The position numbers were made by a program, and so were the translations under genes. Source: an uncultured Collinsella sp. (lineage in GTDB: Bacteria; Actinomycetota; Coriobacteriia; Coriobacteriales; Coriobacteriaceae). Taken from it: a stretch of 64,000 bases of DNA. The notes under the pieces were generated by a model, which was given only the letters and a program-made list of their open reading frames with translations, did no database searches and was not told where the DNA came from. Shown one piece after another: positions 6,925 through 15,126 of the stretch. The stretch spans positions 62,001 through 126,000 of the forward strand of contig CALKBO010000030.1 in NCBI GenBank assembly GCA_937989875.1. Reading direction: 5' to 3'. Numbering within the stretch: the first letter of the stretch is position 1; every line of letters begins with the position of its first letter.

Positions 6925-8874
6925 CTAGTTGGTCGTGCCGGAATCGTCGCCTGAATCAGTACCAGAGCCAGAAACCGAAACCGTCAGCGTGATCGTGTTG
7001 TCGGTAGACTGCTTGCCGGTGGGGGAGACGCCCGTCACGGTGGCGTTTTCGTTGCCACTCACGGGGTTGCCGTTCTGATCGCAGAATGCGATGTTGTAGA
7101 ACCCGGCGTTGTTGAGCGCGGTGACGGCGGCGGAGATGCTCTTGCCGTACAGGTTGCCCGGAACGCTGGCCTTGCCGGACTTCTTGGCGATGACGACGGT
7201 GATCGTGGCGCCGGGCTTCTGCTTGCCGCTGGGGTTCCAGCTAATGACGGTGCCCTCGGTGACGGAATCGTTCTCCTGGTAGCTCACGTCGACGCCAAAA
7301 CCGGCCATGTCAAGGGCGTTGCGTGCCTGGGCCTCGGTCATGTCGGTCAGATCCGGGACGGAGGTGGTGTCAGGACCGCTGGAGACCTTATACGAGATGG
7401 TCGTGCCCTTCTCGACTTCCTTGCCGGCATCAGTGCCCTGCTCAAAGACCTGGCCTTCGTCAGCCTCGTTGGCCTCCTCGGTTGCGTTGCCCTTCAGGCC
7501 CACGCTTGCCAGCGCGGCCTCGGCCTGGTCCTTGGTCAGGCCGACGAGCTGCGGAACCTCAACTTTCTCGGAGGGCTTGGGGCCCTTGGAGATCACCAGG
7601 TTCACCTTGGAGCCCTTGGGCTTCTTAGTGTTGCCGTTGGGGGTCTGCTCTGCAACCTTTCCCTCGTCGACATCGTCGTTATAGCTCTGGTCGACGGTTC
7701 CGACCTCAAGGCCGGCCTCCTTGATCTGCTCGATAGCGGTCTGCTGGTCTTTGTTAAGCACATCGGGCACCGTAACCTGCTCGCCCCCGAAGAGTCCGGT
7801 GGCGAAGGCAACCACAACGCCAACCACGGCGATTGCGGCGACTACGGCGGCGATAATCTTGTTCTTGTTGGACTTGGGCTGATCGACCTCGTAGGAGCCC
7901 GTGGAACCCGAAACGGCGCTGCGGGGGTTGGTCTGTCCGCTTACGCCCGATACGGGGCGAACCATAGCACGCGTGGAGTCAGACAGCTCACGGGTCTTGG
8001 TGGCGCCCAGGTCGCCCGCGGCACCGATGATGCGCGTGGGCTCGGAGACGTTGACGGCGCGGCCGGACAGGTAGTTGTTGAGCACCTGGCGCAGCTCGTC
8101 TGCCGTCTGGAAGCGGTTCGCCGGGTCCTTTTCCATGCACTTGAGGATGATGCGCTCCAGATCGGCATCGACGCCGGAGTTGACTTGGCTCGGCGGAACC
8201 GGCAGTTCGTTTACCTGCTTGAGCGCAACCGAGATGGCGTCGTCGCCGTCAAAGGGGACGCGACCGGTGGCGCACTCGTACATCACGACGCCCAGGGAGT
8301 AGATATCCGAGGTGGGACCGAGGTCCTGGCCGCGCGTTTGCTCGGGGCTTACGTAGTGGGCGGTGCCCAGTACATTGTTGTCCTGCGTGAGGTGGCTGTT
8401 CTTTGCGCGCGCGATGCCAAAGTCCATGACCTTGATGTTGCCGTCGGGCAGCACCATGATGTTTTGCGGCTTAATGTCGCGGTGGATAATCTCGTGCTTG
8501 TGGGCTACCGAAAGCGCAGAGCTGATCTGCGAGCCGATCTGCGCGACCTTCTTGGGATCGAGGGCGCCGTGGCTCTTGATGCCGCTCTTAAGGTCGGTAC
8601 CGCGCAGGTACTCCATGACGATGTAGTAGGTATCGCCATCCTTGCCCCAATCGTAGACGCCCACGATATAGGGGGAGGAGAGACCTGCTGCTGCCTGGGC
8701 CTCCTGCTTAAAGCGGGCGGCGAAGGTGGCGTCGCCGGCATACTGCGGCAGCATGATCTTGACGGCAACCGTGCGGTCGAGGACCTGATCTTGCGCACGG
8801 AAGACGGTCGCCATGCCGCCCGTTCCCACCTTATCCTTGAGGAGGTATCTTCCCCCGAGGACCCTCTGTTCCAT
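6925..8874 (-). CDS. pknB: Serine/threonine protein kinase PknB with four PASTA domains
   Basis: A 649-residue membrane kinase. Residues about 10-270 are the kinase domain: glycine loop GTGGMA near 17, ATP-anchoring Lys39 in VAVKI, catalytic loop HRDIKPQN near 137 and DFG near 155. A juxtamembrane linker rich in Ser/Thr and a single membrane helix near 340-362 follow. Four extracellular PASTA repeats reach the C-terminus and bind muropeptide or lipid II in relatives. It is the last gene of the minus-strand operon, 132 bases behind the SEDS-PBP gene, so it should couple cell wall state to phosphorylation. AGGAG lies 6 bases before the start. The PP2C product upstream is its probable antagonist. 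Confidence 0.93.
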   Translation of the reverse strand: MEQRVLGGRYLLKDKVGTGGMATVFRAQDQVLDRTVAVKIMLPQYAGDATFAARFKQEAQAAAGLSSPYIVGVYDWGKDGDTYYIVMEYLRGTDLKSGIKSHGALDPKKVAQIGSQISSALSVAHKHEIIHRDIKPQNIMVLPDGNIKVMDFGIARAKNSHLTQDNNVLGTAHYVSPEQTRGQDLGPTSDIYSLGVVMYECATGRVPFDGDDAISVALKQVNELPVPPSQVNSGVDADLERIILKCMEKDPANRFQTADELRQVLNNYLSGRAVNVSEPTRIIGAAGDLGATKTRELSDSTRAMVRPVSGVSGQTNPRSAVSGSTGSYEVDQPKSNKNKIIAAVVAAIAVVGVVVAFATGLFGGEQVTVPDVLNKDQQTAIEQIKEAGLEVGTVDQSYNDDVDEGKVAEQTPNGNTKKPKGSKVNLVISKGPKPSEKVEVPQLVGLTKDQAEAALASVGLKGNATEEANEADEGQVFEQGTDAGKEVEKGTTISYKVSSGPDTTSVPDLTDMTEAQARNALDMAGFGVDVSYQENDSVTEGTVISWNPSGKQKPGATITVVIAKKSGKASVPGNLYGKSISAAVTALNNAGFYNIAFCDQNGNPVSGNENATVTGVSPTGKQSTDNTITLTVSVSGSGTDSGDDSGTTN

Positions 8875-9006
8875 TCCTGCTCCTAACTAACTTATTCGCT
8901 CAACGATGTGTGTAGTACCAAATCTATGGCCGCTGGGACCGCGTGGCGCCTTGCCGCTAGCTCATCGGCCGCGGCGCGCCCCAAGTATCCGCTTCGATCA
9001 CAGGCA

Positions 9007-11877
9007 TCACGCTCCTTGGGCGGCAAGTGCCGCGGTCAGGACGATGCCGGCAATCTTGGCCGCCTTGACGTCGTGTTTGTCGTAATCCTCCAAGGCCACC
9101 GAGATGGCGACCGTGGGTGAATCGTAGGGTGCGAAGCCGACGAACATCGAGTTGACGTTGGTGCCGACGATCTCGGCCGATCCAGTCTTGCCGGCGACCT
9201 TGACGCCCGGAATCTGGGCATCGGTGCCGGTGCCGGACTGGACAACCGCGAGCATGGCCTGCTTGACCTGATCGGCCGTGGTGGCGCTGACGGCCTGGCC
9301 GAGCGAGCGGGATTGCGTGGTCTTGACCACGGTTCCGTCGGGGGCGAGCACCTGGGCCACGAAGAACGGGTCCATGACCACGCCGCTGTTGGCGATGGCC
9401 GCCGCTATCACGCAGTTTTGCATGACGGTGGTCTGCGGACCTGGCGTGTGGTCCATGCCGACAGGCTGGCCGGCGCCTGCCCAGGCGGTCTCCCACTCGG
9501 TCATGAGCGAGGGGTCGGCCATGATGGAGGCCGCGGTGGTCAGGTCCTGACCGAGCTTTTGGCCGTAACCAAAGGCGTTGGCAAACTGGACGAGCGAGCT
9601 GGCGCCGATCTCGTTGGCCACCTGGCCAAAGACGACGTTGGACGACACGGCAAAGGCCTGTTGCAGGCTGATGGTACCGTAGCTCTCGTTGGCGTAATTG
9701 GTGACCGGCGCGTTGCCGATATCCATGGAGCCGGGCGCCTGGTACGTGCTGGTAAGGCTGGCGGTGCCGGTTTCGAGCGCCGCGGAGAGTGTGACGACCT
9801 TAAAGGTCGAGCCCGGGGTATAGAGAGCGTCCATGGCGCGGTCGTACATGGAGCCGTCCTCGCCACCGCCCGACTGCATCAGGGCATCGATGTTGGTGTT
9901 GTCATAGGTGGGCGAGCTTGCGCATGCGAGGACCGCGCCGGTGCGCGGATCCATAACCACCACGGCACCCTTAAAGCCCTTGAGTGCCTGCTCGGCAGCC
10001 GTCTGGATGCGCGAGTCGATGGTGAGCTTGGCGGTGTTGCCCGGTTGGTTTTGGCCCGCGAGCGACGCGAGGGCGTTGTCCCAGCTGGAGTAATCCTTGG
10101 AGCCGGTGAGCGTTTCGTTCATGACGCTCTCGACACCAGCGGTGCCGTACTGCTGGCTTACATAGCCCACCACGTGAGCGGCCATGTTTCCGTTGGGGTA
10201 GGAGCGGGCGTAGGTGCCGTCTTCCTGTTGCAGCGACTCGGCCAGCGTCACGCCGTCGGACGTGATGATGGAGCCGCGCTGGATGTACTTGGAGCGGGCG
10301 ATGGTGTGGTTGTTGGTCGGCATGTCCTGATAGTCCTTGGCCTTGATGACCTGGACATAGGTGAGGTTGCCGATAAGGATGGCGAATAGTGCCGTAAAGG
10401 CGAGCACGGCGCGGGTCAGTCGATTGGCGAGCGCCACGCGGCCGAGCACACCGGATTCGGGCGTGTCGAGCAGGCGACGGCGCATGCGCGAGCCGGCGGA
10501 GTGGCTGCCGCGGTTGTGCGAAGACGAGGTGGCGAAGCGCGTGCCAGCCGGGGAGACCGCCGAGGCGACTTGGTCGTCGGTGATGGCGGCCATGGTGCCG
10601 GTGCCGGTGAGCTCGGCCTCGCGACCGGTTGCCTCGTCACCGGCGCGCAGCAGCAGCGCGACGATGATAAAGCTTGCCAGCAGCGAGGAGCCGCCCTGGC
10701 TCATAAAGGGCAGGGTGACGCCGGTCAGCGGGATCAGGCGGGTAACGCCGCCAACGATCAAGAACGCCTGGAAGCTGATGGCGGCCGTAAGACCAGTGGC
10801 GCTAAAGGCGGCAAGGTCGGACTTGGCACGGGCTGCCGTGGTCAGGCCACGTACGGCAAAGAGCATAAACAGGATAAGAACGGCGCCACCGCCCAAAAGG
10901 CCCATCTCCTCGCCGATAGCCGAGAAGATAAAGTCGGACTCGACGACGGGGATGTTGTTGGCCATGCCGTTGCCAATGCCGACGCCAACAAGGCCGCCGT
11001 CGGCCAGCGAGAAGAGGGACTGGACAATCTGGTAGCCCTGGCCCTGTGCATCCTTAAAGGGATCGGCCCAGATCTGGAAACGAACCTGGACGTGCGACAG
11101 GAACTTGTAAGCACCCACGGCCCCCACGGCCAAGAGCACAAGGCCGATGATGACATACGAGAAGCGACCCGTGGCAACGTAGAGCATCAGCAAGAAGATG
11201 GTGTAGAACAGCAAGGCCGAGCCCAGGTCACGTTCGAAGACAACGACGAGCAGGCATACGCCCCAGACTGCGAACAGCGGCAGCAGCAGGCGCAGACGCG
11301 GAATCTTAAGACCCAAGATCTTGCGGTTGGAGATAGAGAGCAGTTCGCGGTTCTCGGCCAGGTAACCGGCTAGGAACAGCACGATAAAGACCTTGGCGAA
11401 CTCGCCGGGCTGAATGGTAAAGCCGGCGATGCGAATCCACAGTTTAGAGCCCGAGATCGTGGTGCCGATAAAGATGGGCAGCATCAGCAAGATGATGCCG
11501 ATGATGCCAAAGGTGTACTTGTAGCGCATGACTACGTCGAGGTTTTTGACCAGCGCAAGCGTACCTACCATCAACGCCACCGAGATAAACAGGATGACGA
11601 GCTGCGAGATGGCGAGCGTGGGCGCCAAGCGCGTCACAAACGTGATGCCAATGCCCGAAAGAACAAAGACGATGGGCAGGATGGCCGGGTCGGCGCCGGG
11701 TGCCAGAATGCGCACGGCGATATGCGCCGCGGCGAAGGCGGCAAAGAGACCGATCGGAACGGCAAGTGTCTCAAACGAGATGGCGGCGCCTGCGGTGAGC
11801 ACGTACATCGCATACAGCAGGATGACGGGGAACGCCGAGGCGATGAGTAAGAGCAGTTCGGTATTACGGCGACTCAT
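9007..11877 (-). CDS. RodA/FtsW-type SEDS polymerase fused to a class B penicillin-binding protein
   Basis: One uninterrupted frame of 956 residues encodes two normally separate proteins. Residues about 1-405 are a multi-helix SEDS glycosyltransferase with the motifs GGSKLWI-like SGSKLWIRI, QPGEFAK, ERDLGSALL and LPFMSQGGSS. A linker and a further membrane helix (near 485-510) lead into a transpeptidase domain. Its active-site Ser is near 690 in TPGSTFK, with SSN later and KTGSAE near 897. In other actinobacteria rodA and pbpA are adjacent genes in this same operon; here they are joined, so polymerase and cross-linker are made one to one. A GTG at 11886 is in frame, but AAGGGAG spacing favours ATG 11877. 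Confidence 0.92.
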   Translation of the reverse strand: MSRRNTELLLLIASAFPVILLYAMYVLTAGAAISFETLAVPIGLFAAFAAAHIAVRILAPGADPAILPIVFVLSGIGITFVTRLAPTLAISQLVILFISVALMVGTLALVKNLDVVMRYKYTFGIIGIILLMLPIFIGTTISGSKLWIRIAGFTIQPGEFAKVFIVLFLAGYLAENRELLSISNRKILGLKIPRLRLLLPLFAVWGVCLLVVVFERDLGSALLFYTIFLLMLYVATGRFSYVIIGLVLLAVGAVGAYKFLSHVQVRFQIWADPFKDAQGQGYQIVQSLFSLADGGLVGVGIGNGMANNIPVVESDFIFSAIGEEMGLLGGGAVLILFMLFAVRGLTTAARAKSDLAAFSATGLTAAISFQAFLIVGGVTRLIPLTGVTLPFMSQGGSSLLASFIIVALLLRAGDEATGREAELTGTGTMAAITDDQVASAVSPAGTRFATSSSHNRGSHSAGSRMRRRLLDTPESGVLGRVALANRLTRAVLAFTALFAILIGNLTYVQVIKAKDYQDMPTNNHTIARSKYIQRGSIITSDGVTLAESLQQEDGTYARSYPNGNMAAHVVGYVSQQYGTAGVESVMNETLTGSKDYSSWDNALASLAGQNQPGNTAKLTIDSRIQTAAEQALKGFKGAVVVMDPRTGAVLACASSPTYDNTNIDALMQSGGGEDGSMYDRAMDALYTPGSTFKVVTLSAALETGTASLTSTYQAPGSMDIGNAPVTNYANESYGTISLQQAFAVSSNVVFGQVANEIGASSLVQFANAFGYGQKLGQDLTTAASIMADPSLMTEWETAWAGAGQPVGMDHTPGPQTTVMQNCVIAAAIANSGVVMDPFFVAQVLAPDGTVVKTTQSRSLGQAVSATTADQVKQAMLAVVQSGTGTDAQIPGVKVAGKTGSAEIVGTNVNSMFVGFAPYDSPTVAISVALEDYDKHDVKAAKIAGIVLTAALAAQGA

Positions 11878-11893
11878 AAGCGGCACTCCCTTT

Positions 11894-13693
11894 CTAATTC
11901 TTATCGGAGGCTTCGGCCTCGGCGGACTGTTCGGCGGTATTCTCGGAATCCGATTCGGAGGTCGAACCCTGGTCGGTGTTATTGCGGATCGTTTGCGCGT
12001 CGATCACCTGACGGGTCTGCTCCTCGTCGATCTGATGGCGGTACTTGGAGATGGTGTCCTGTGCGTCGTCGATGCTCGTCTGCTGAATACCTGCCTTAAG
12101 GCGATTTTGTGTGTCTTCGGGCAGGTCGGACAGTTTGATGGTGGTCGTGCTGTCGAGCCAGTGCAGCTTAAGGCCGAGCGGCTTGCCGGGAATGCCCCGG
12201 TAGACCGCGACGGTGTCCTTGTAGGTGCCCAGGTAGTACGAGCCGGTGATGCCTGCGTAGGCCCAGATGGCTGCCGCCAGCACAAAAGCGATGCCCAGTA
12301 CGGTGGCAATGGTGATGTTGCGGCGGCGGACGCGCTTTGCCTCGCGCATGACGCCATCGTCGACCAGGTCAACGACAAGCACGGTGACGTTGTCATGCCC
12401 GCCGGCGACCAGTGCCGCGTCAACAAGGTTGTCGACGCAAATCTGCGCGGTCGAGGACTGTGTGGCGATGTTTTCGATATCGCTATCGGGAATCATGCTC
12501 GAAAGACCGTCCGAGCACAGGATCAGGCGGTCGCCTTCCTCGATATGCAGGGTAAAGTGGTCGGCATACATGGCGGGATCCGAGCCCAGCGCGCGGGTGA
12601 TGACTGAGCGGTTGGGGTGGACGCGAGCCTCGTCTGCCGTAATTTCGCCGGCGTCCACGAGCTCCTCCACATAGGAGTGGTCGCGGGTCACGCGGATGAG
12701 CGTGCCCTCGTGGAGCAGATAGGCGCGCGAGTCGCCCACGTGGGCGATGGCGAGCATGTCGTTTTCGATATAGGCGCAGGTTGCCGTGCAGCCCATGCCG
12801 GGCTTGCCAAGCCCGTTGAGCGCAGCCTCGATGACCGCGGCGTTTGCAGCTTCGACGGCGGCCGCCAGTCGTGCGGCGTCGGCTGCCTGCGGCGCTGTCT
12901 TGGCAATGGTCTCGACGGCGATGGAGGAGGCTACCTCACCGGCGGCGTGGCCGCCCATGCCGTCGCATACGCAAAAGAGCGGCGACTGCACCAGGTAGGA
13001 ATCCTCATTGTGCGGGCGCACACAGCCAACGTCGGAGCGGGCGCCCCACATGAGTTGCGTGGTGGTGCCGGCATCATAGGTCGAGTCGGTCTCGATGCGC
13101 TCCTCGGTCAGAGGCTCAAAGCTCATGGTCGAGCCGGGGTCTTTGAGCTTGGCCTCAACGGCGGCAACGTCGATTTCGGCTGTGTCACCGGGAGAGACGG
13201 TGTCGGTCTCGGCGTTTGATTCGGAATCGCCGGTGTCCGGGGAGTCGGGATCCTCGGACACGCGGGCGGTCGACTCGTCGTCTTGCGGGCTGACGTCTAT
13301 AGGCTCGGGCGTCGGCGTAGACGCGGGCGCAACCTCGGATGCCGGGGCTATGGGAAACGCCGGCGCGGCGGGCTCGGGTGCCGCAAACACCGCAGCGCTC
13401 TCGTTGATTGCCGCGGCGACGGGCTCTGCAAAGTGAGCCGGCGCCGGGGTTGCTTCGGGCGCTGTGGGCTGTTCCGCAGCATGTGCGCCGATGGGCGCCG
13501 CTACGGCATCCTCTTCGTCCTCGTTATCGGCGAGATCCGAAATATCATGCGTTACATGCGAAAGAGGCAGGGAGAACACGGTGTCCTCGGGCTCCACGGG
13601 TGTGGAGTCCGCCGGAGCGGCGTGGGCCGGCGCAGCTGTGGTGGCAGCCGGTGCCTCGGTCATAGTTGCGGACTTGTTCTCCTCGTCGATCAT
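11894..13693 (-). CDS. PP2C-family serine/threonine protein phosphatase, membrane-anchored
   Basis: A 599-residue protein. About 200 N-terminal residues are Ala/Pro/Glu/Asp-rich low-complexity sequence, an unusual extension. The PP2C domain (about 210-450) has the metal-binding motifs RPHNED, CDGMGGH, VGDSR, CSDGLS and GGHDNVT. One membrane helix near 468-490 is followed by an extracellular tail of about 100 residues that is Gln/Ser/Glu-rich at its end. It corresponds to PstP/Stp, which dephosphorylates kinase targets in this locus. Its start overlaps the stop of the FHA gene by four bases (ATGA), and the SEDS-PBP gene begins 16 bases after it. Confidence 0.92.
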   Translation of the reverse strand: MIDEENKSATMTEAPAATTAAPAHAAPADSTPVEPEDTVFSLPLSHVTHDISDLADNEDEEDAVAAPIGAHAAEQPTAPEATPAPAHFAEPVAAAINESAAVFAAPEPAAPAFPIAPASEVAPASTPTPEPIDVSPQDDESTARVSEDPDSPDTGDSESNAETDTVSPGDTAEIDVAAVEAKLKDPGSTMSFEPLTEERIETDSTYDAGTTTQLMWGARSDVGCVRPHNEDSYLVQSPLFCVCDGMGGHAAGEVASSIAVETIAKTAPQAADAARLAAAVEAANAAVIEAALNGLGKPGMGCTATCAYIENDMLAIAHVGDSRAYLLHEGTLIRVTRDHSYVEELVDAGEITADEARVHPNRSVITRALGSDPAMYADHFTLHIEEGDRLILCSDGLSSMIPDSDIENIATQSSTAQICVDNLVDAALVAGGHDNVTVLVVDLVDDGVMREAKRVRRRNITIATVLGIAFVLAAAIWAYAGITGSYYLGTYKDTVAVYRGIPGKPLGLKLHWLDSTTTIKLSDLPEDTQNRLKAGIQQTSIDDAQDTISKYRHQIDEEQTRQVIDAQTIRNNTDQGSTSESDSENTAEQSAEAEASDKN

Positions 13694-14106
13694 CGACGGT
13701 TCACCTTCATGACCACGTCGCCAATCTGGACTTCGTCGCCCTCGCGCAGCGTCGCGGGCTCCACGAGCTGGCGGCCGTTGACGAGCGTGCCGTTAAGTGA
13801 GTTGAGGTCCTCGATGATGAGCGCCGGGCCCTGCAGCGAAAAGCGCGCATGCGAGGCCGAGACAAACGGCTCGTTGATGCAGATGTCCGAAGATGGCGAG
13901 CGACCGACGATGACGGGGCCGAGCATGTCTACGTGGATGCCGCGGATACCGCGCGGACCCTTGTCCACATCAATCGTCCAGACAGCCGAGTCGCGGCGCT
14001 GCCCGCGCACAAGTCCCACGCCGGTCTTCATGACGGCGAACAGGAAGATATAGAGCAGGGCGACCAAGACGATGCGGCCTGCAAAAAGGACGATATCGAT
14101 GTTCAT
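13690..14106 (-). CDS. fhaB: FHA domain protein, FhaB-like
   Basis: A 138-residue protein with one N-terminal membrane helix (about 5-27) and a C-terminal FHA domain (about 66-138). The FHA signatures are GRSPSSDI, SHARF and LNSLNGTLVNG, which bind phosphothreonine. This matches FhaB/FipA of actinobacteria, which links kinase signals to division proteins. It lies between the FhaA-like gene (6 bases upstream) and the phosphatase gene, whose start it overlaps by four bases. Confidence 0.88.
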   Translation of the reverse strand: MNIDIVLFAGRIVLVALLYIFLFAVMKTGVGLVRGQRRDSAVWTIDVDKGPRGIRGIHVDMLGPVIVGRSPSSDICINEPFVSASHARFSLQGPALIIEDLNSLNGTLVNGRQLVEPATLREGDEVQIGDVVMKVNRR

Positions 14107-14112
14107 AAGCGA

Positions 14113-15126
14113 CTATCCCCTAAATTCAAAGGTACTCAGGCCAAACGTCAGCAGATCGCCGTTGCGCAGCGGGCAGCGCGTAATGCGGCGGTTGTTGACG
14201 AGCGTGCCGTTGGTGGAATTGAGGTCCTCGATCGACCAATCCGAGCCTGTAAAGGTGAGCTGGGCGTGTCGGCGCGACACGTTGGGGTCGCGCAGGGCAA
14301 TGTCGGAAACTGAGCGCTCGCGACCGATGGTCACCTGTGCGGAGGTGATGCTATGGCTCTCGCCGCTCACGACGTCGACGAGCTGGGCGAGCGGGCGCTG
14401 CGGGGCGCGAGTGCTCGCCATGTTGGAGGCGATGCCGGCTGCGGCGCCTAGGCCCACGGCGGCACCGGTCGCGGCGGCTCCGCCCATGCCGGCAAGCGCG
14501 TCGCGCGAGACGGTCTGCGGCACCGGGATGGGTGCTGCGGCGGGGTCGGGGACGCTAGGCGCGAAGGGGTCTGCCACGGCAAGCGGGTCGGGAGCGGCGG
14601 CGCGAGGCGTCGGCTGCTGCTGGGGCATGGCGGCGGGGCGCTGCTGCTGCGGGGCAGCAAACTGCTGCTGGCCGGCGCGCGGGGCGCTGGCGGCACGGCT
14701 TGTCGCGGAGTTGTTCTGGCCCAGGCCGTTTTGATAGGCGCGCTCTTCTTCGTACAGGCGGCCGAGCGTGGGGGCATCGACGTTCTCGGCAAAGACCGAG
14801 AACTTGCCGGCGCGCAGCTGCGGATCGATCATAAAGCGCACGAGGGGCTCGCCGACAAAGACATAGCGGCGCTTTTCGGCCTGCGCCTTCACAAACTCGC
14901 GGACCTCGCGTGAAAGCTCGGGGTAGAACGGGGCGAGCATGGGATCGTCGTCGGCGGCGATAAGGATGGTATAGAGTGCCGGCGCCGTGTTGACGCCGTT
15001 GATCACCAGAGTCTGATCCTCCATGTCGCGAGCGGCCTGCTTGGCAAGCTTCTTAAAGGAGAACGGGCCACGGGTGGCACCGAAGATGCCGGCCACGTGG
15101 TCCTCGAAGATGTTCAGGAAGTTCAC
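14113..15126 (-). CDS. fhaA: DUF3662 and FHA domain protein, FhaA-like
   Basis: A 337-residue protein. The N-terminal domain (about 1-120) matches the DUF3662 domain of FhaA. A Gln/Pro/Ala-rich linker spans about 140-240. The C-terminal FHA domain has GRERSVSDI, VSRRHAQL and LNSTNGTLVNN. FhaA binds phosphorylated partners in peptidoglycan regulation. The GTG start at 15126 overlaps the TGA stop of the upstream kinase, with GGAGAG at good spacing, so the two are translationally coupled. Confidence 0.9.
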   Translation of the reverse strand: MNFLNIFEDHVAGIFGATRGPFSFKKLAKQAARDMEDQTLVINGVNTAPALYTILIAADDDPMLAPFYPELSREVREFVKAQAEKRRYVFVGEPLVRFMIDPQLRAGKFSVFAENVDAPTLGRLYEEERAYQNGLGQNNSATSRAASAPRAGQQQFAAPQQQRPAAMPQQQPTPRAAAPDPLAVADPFAPSVPDPAAAPIPVPQTVSRDALAGMGGAAATGAAVGLGAAAGIASNMASTRAPQRPLAQLVDVVSGESHSITSAQVTIGRERSVSDIALRDPNVSRRHAQLTFTGSDWSIEDLNSTNGTLVNNRRITRCPLRNGDLLTFGLSTFEFRG

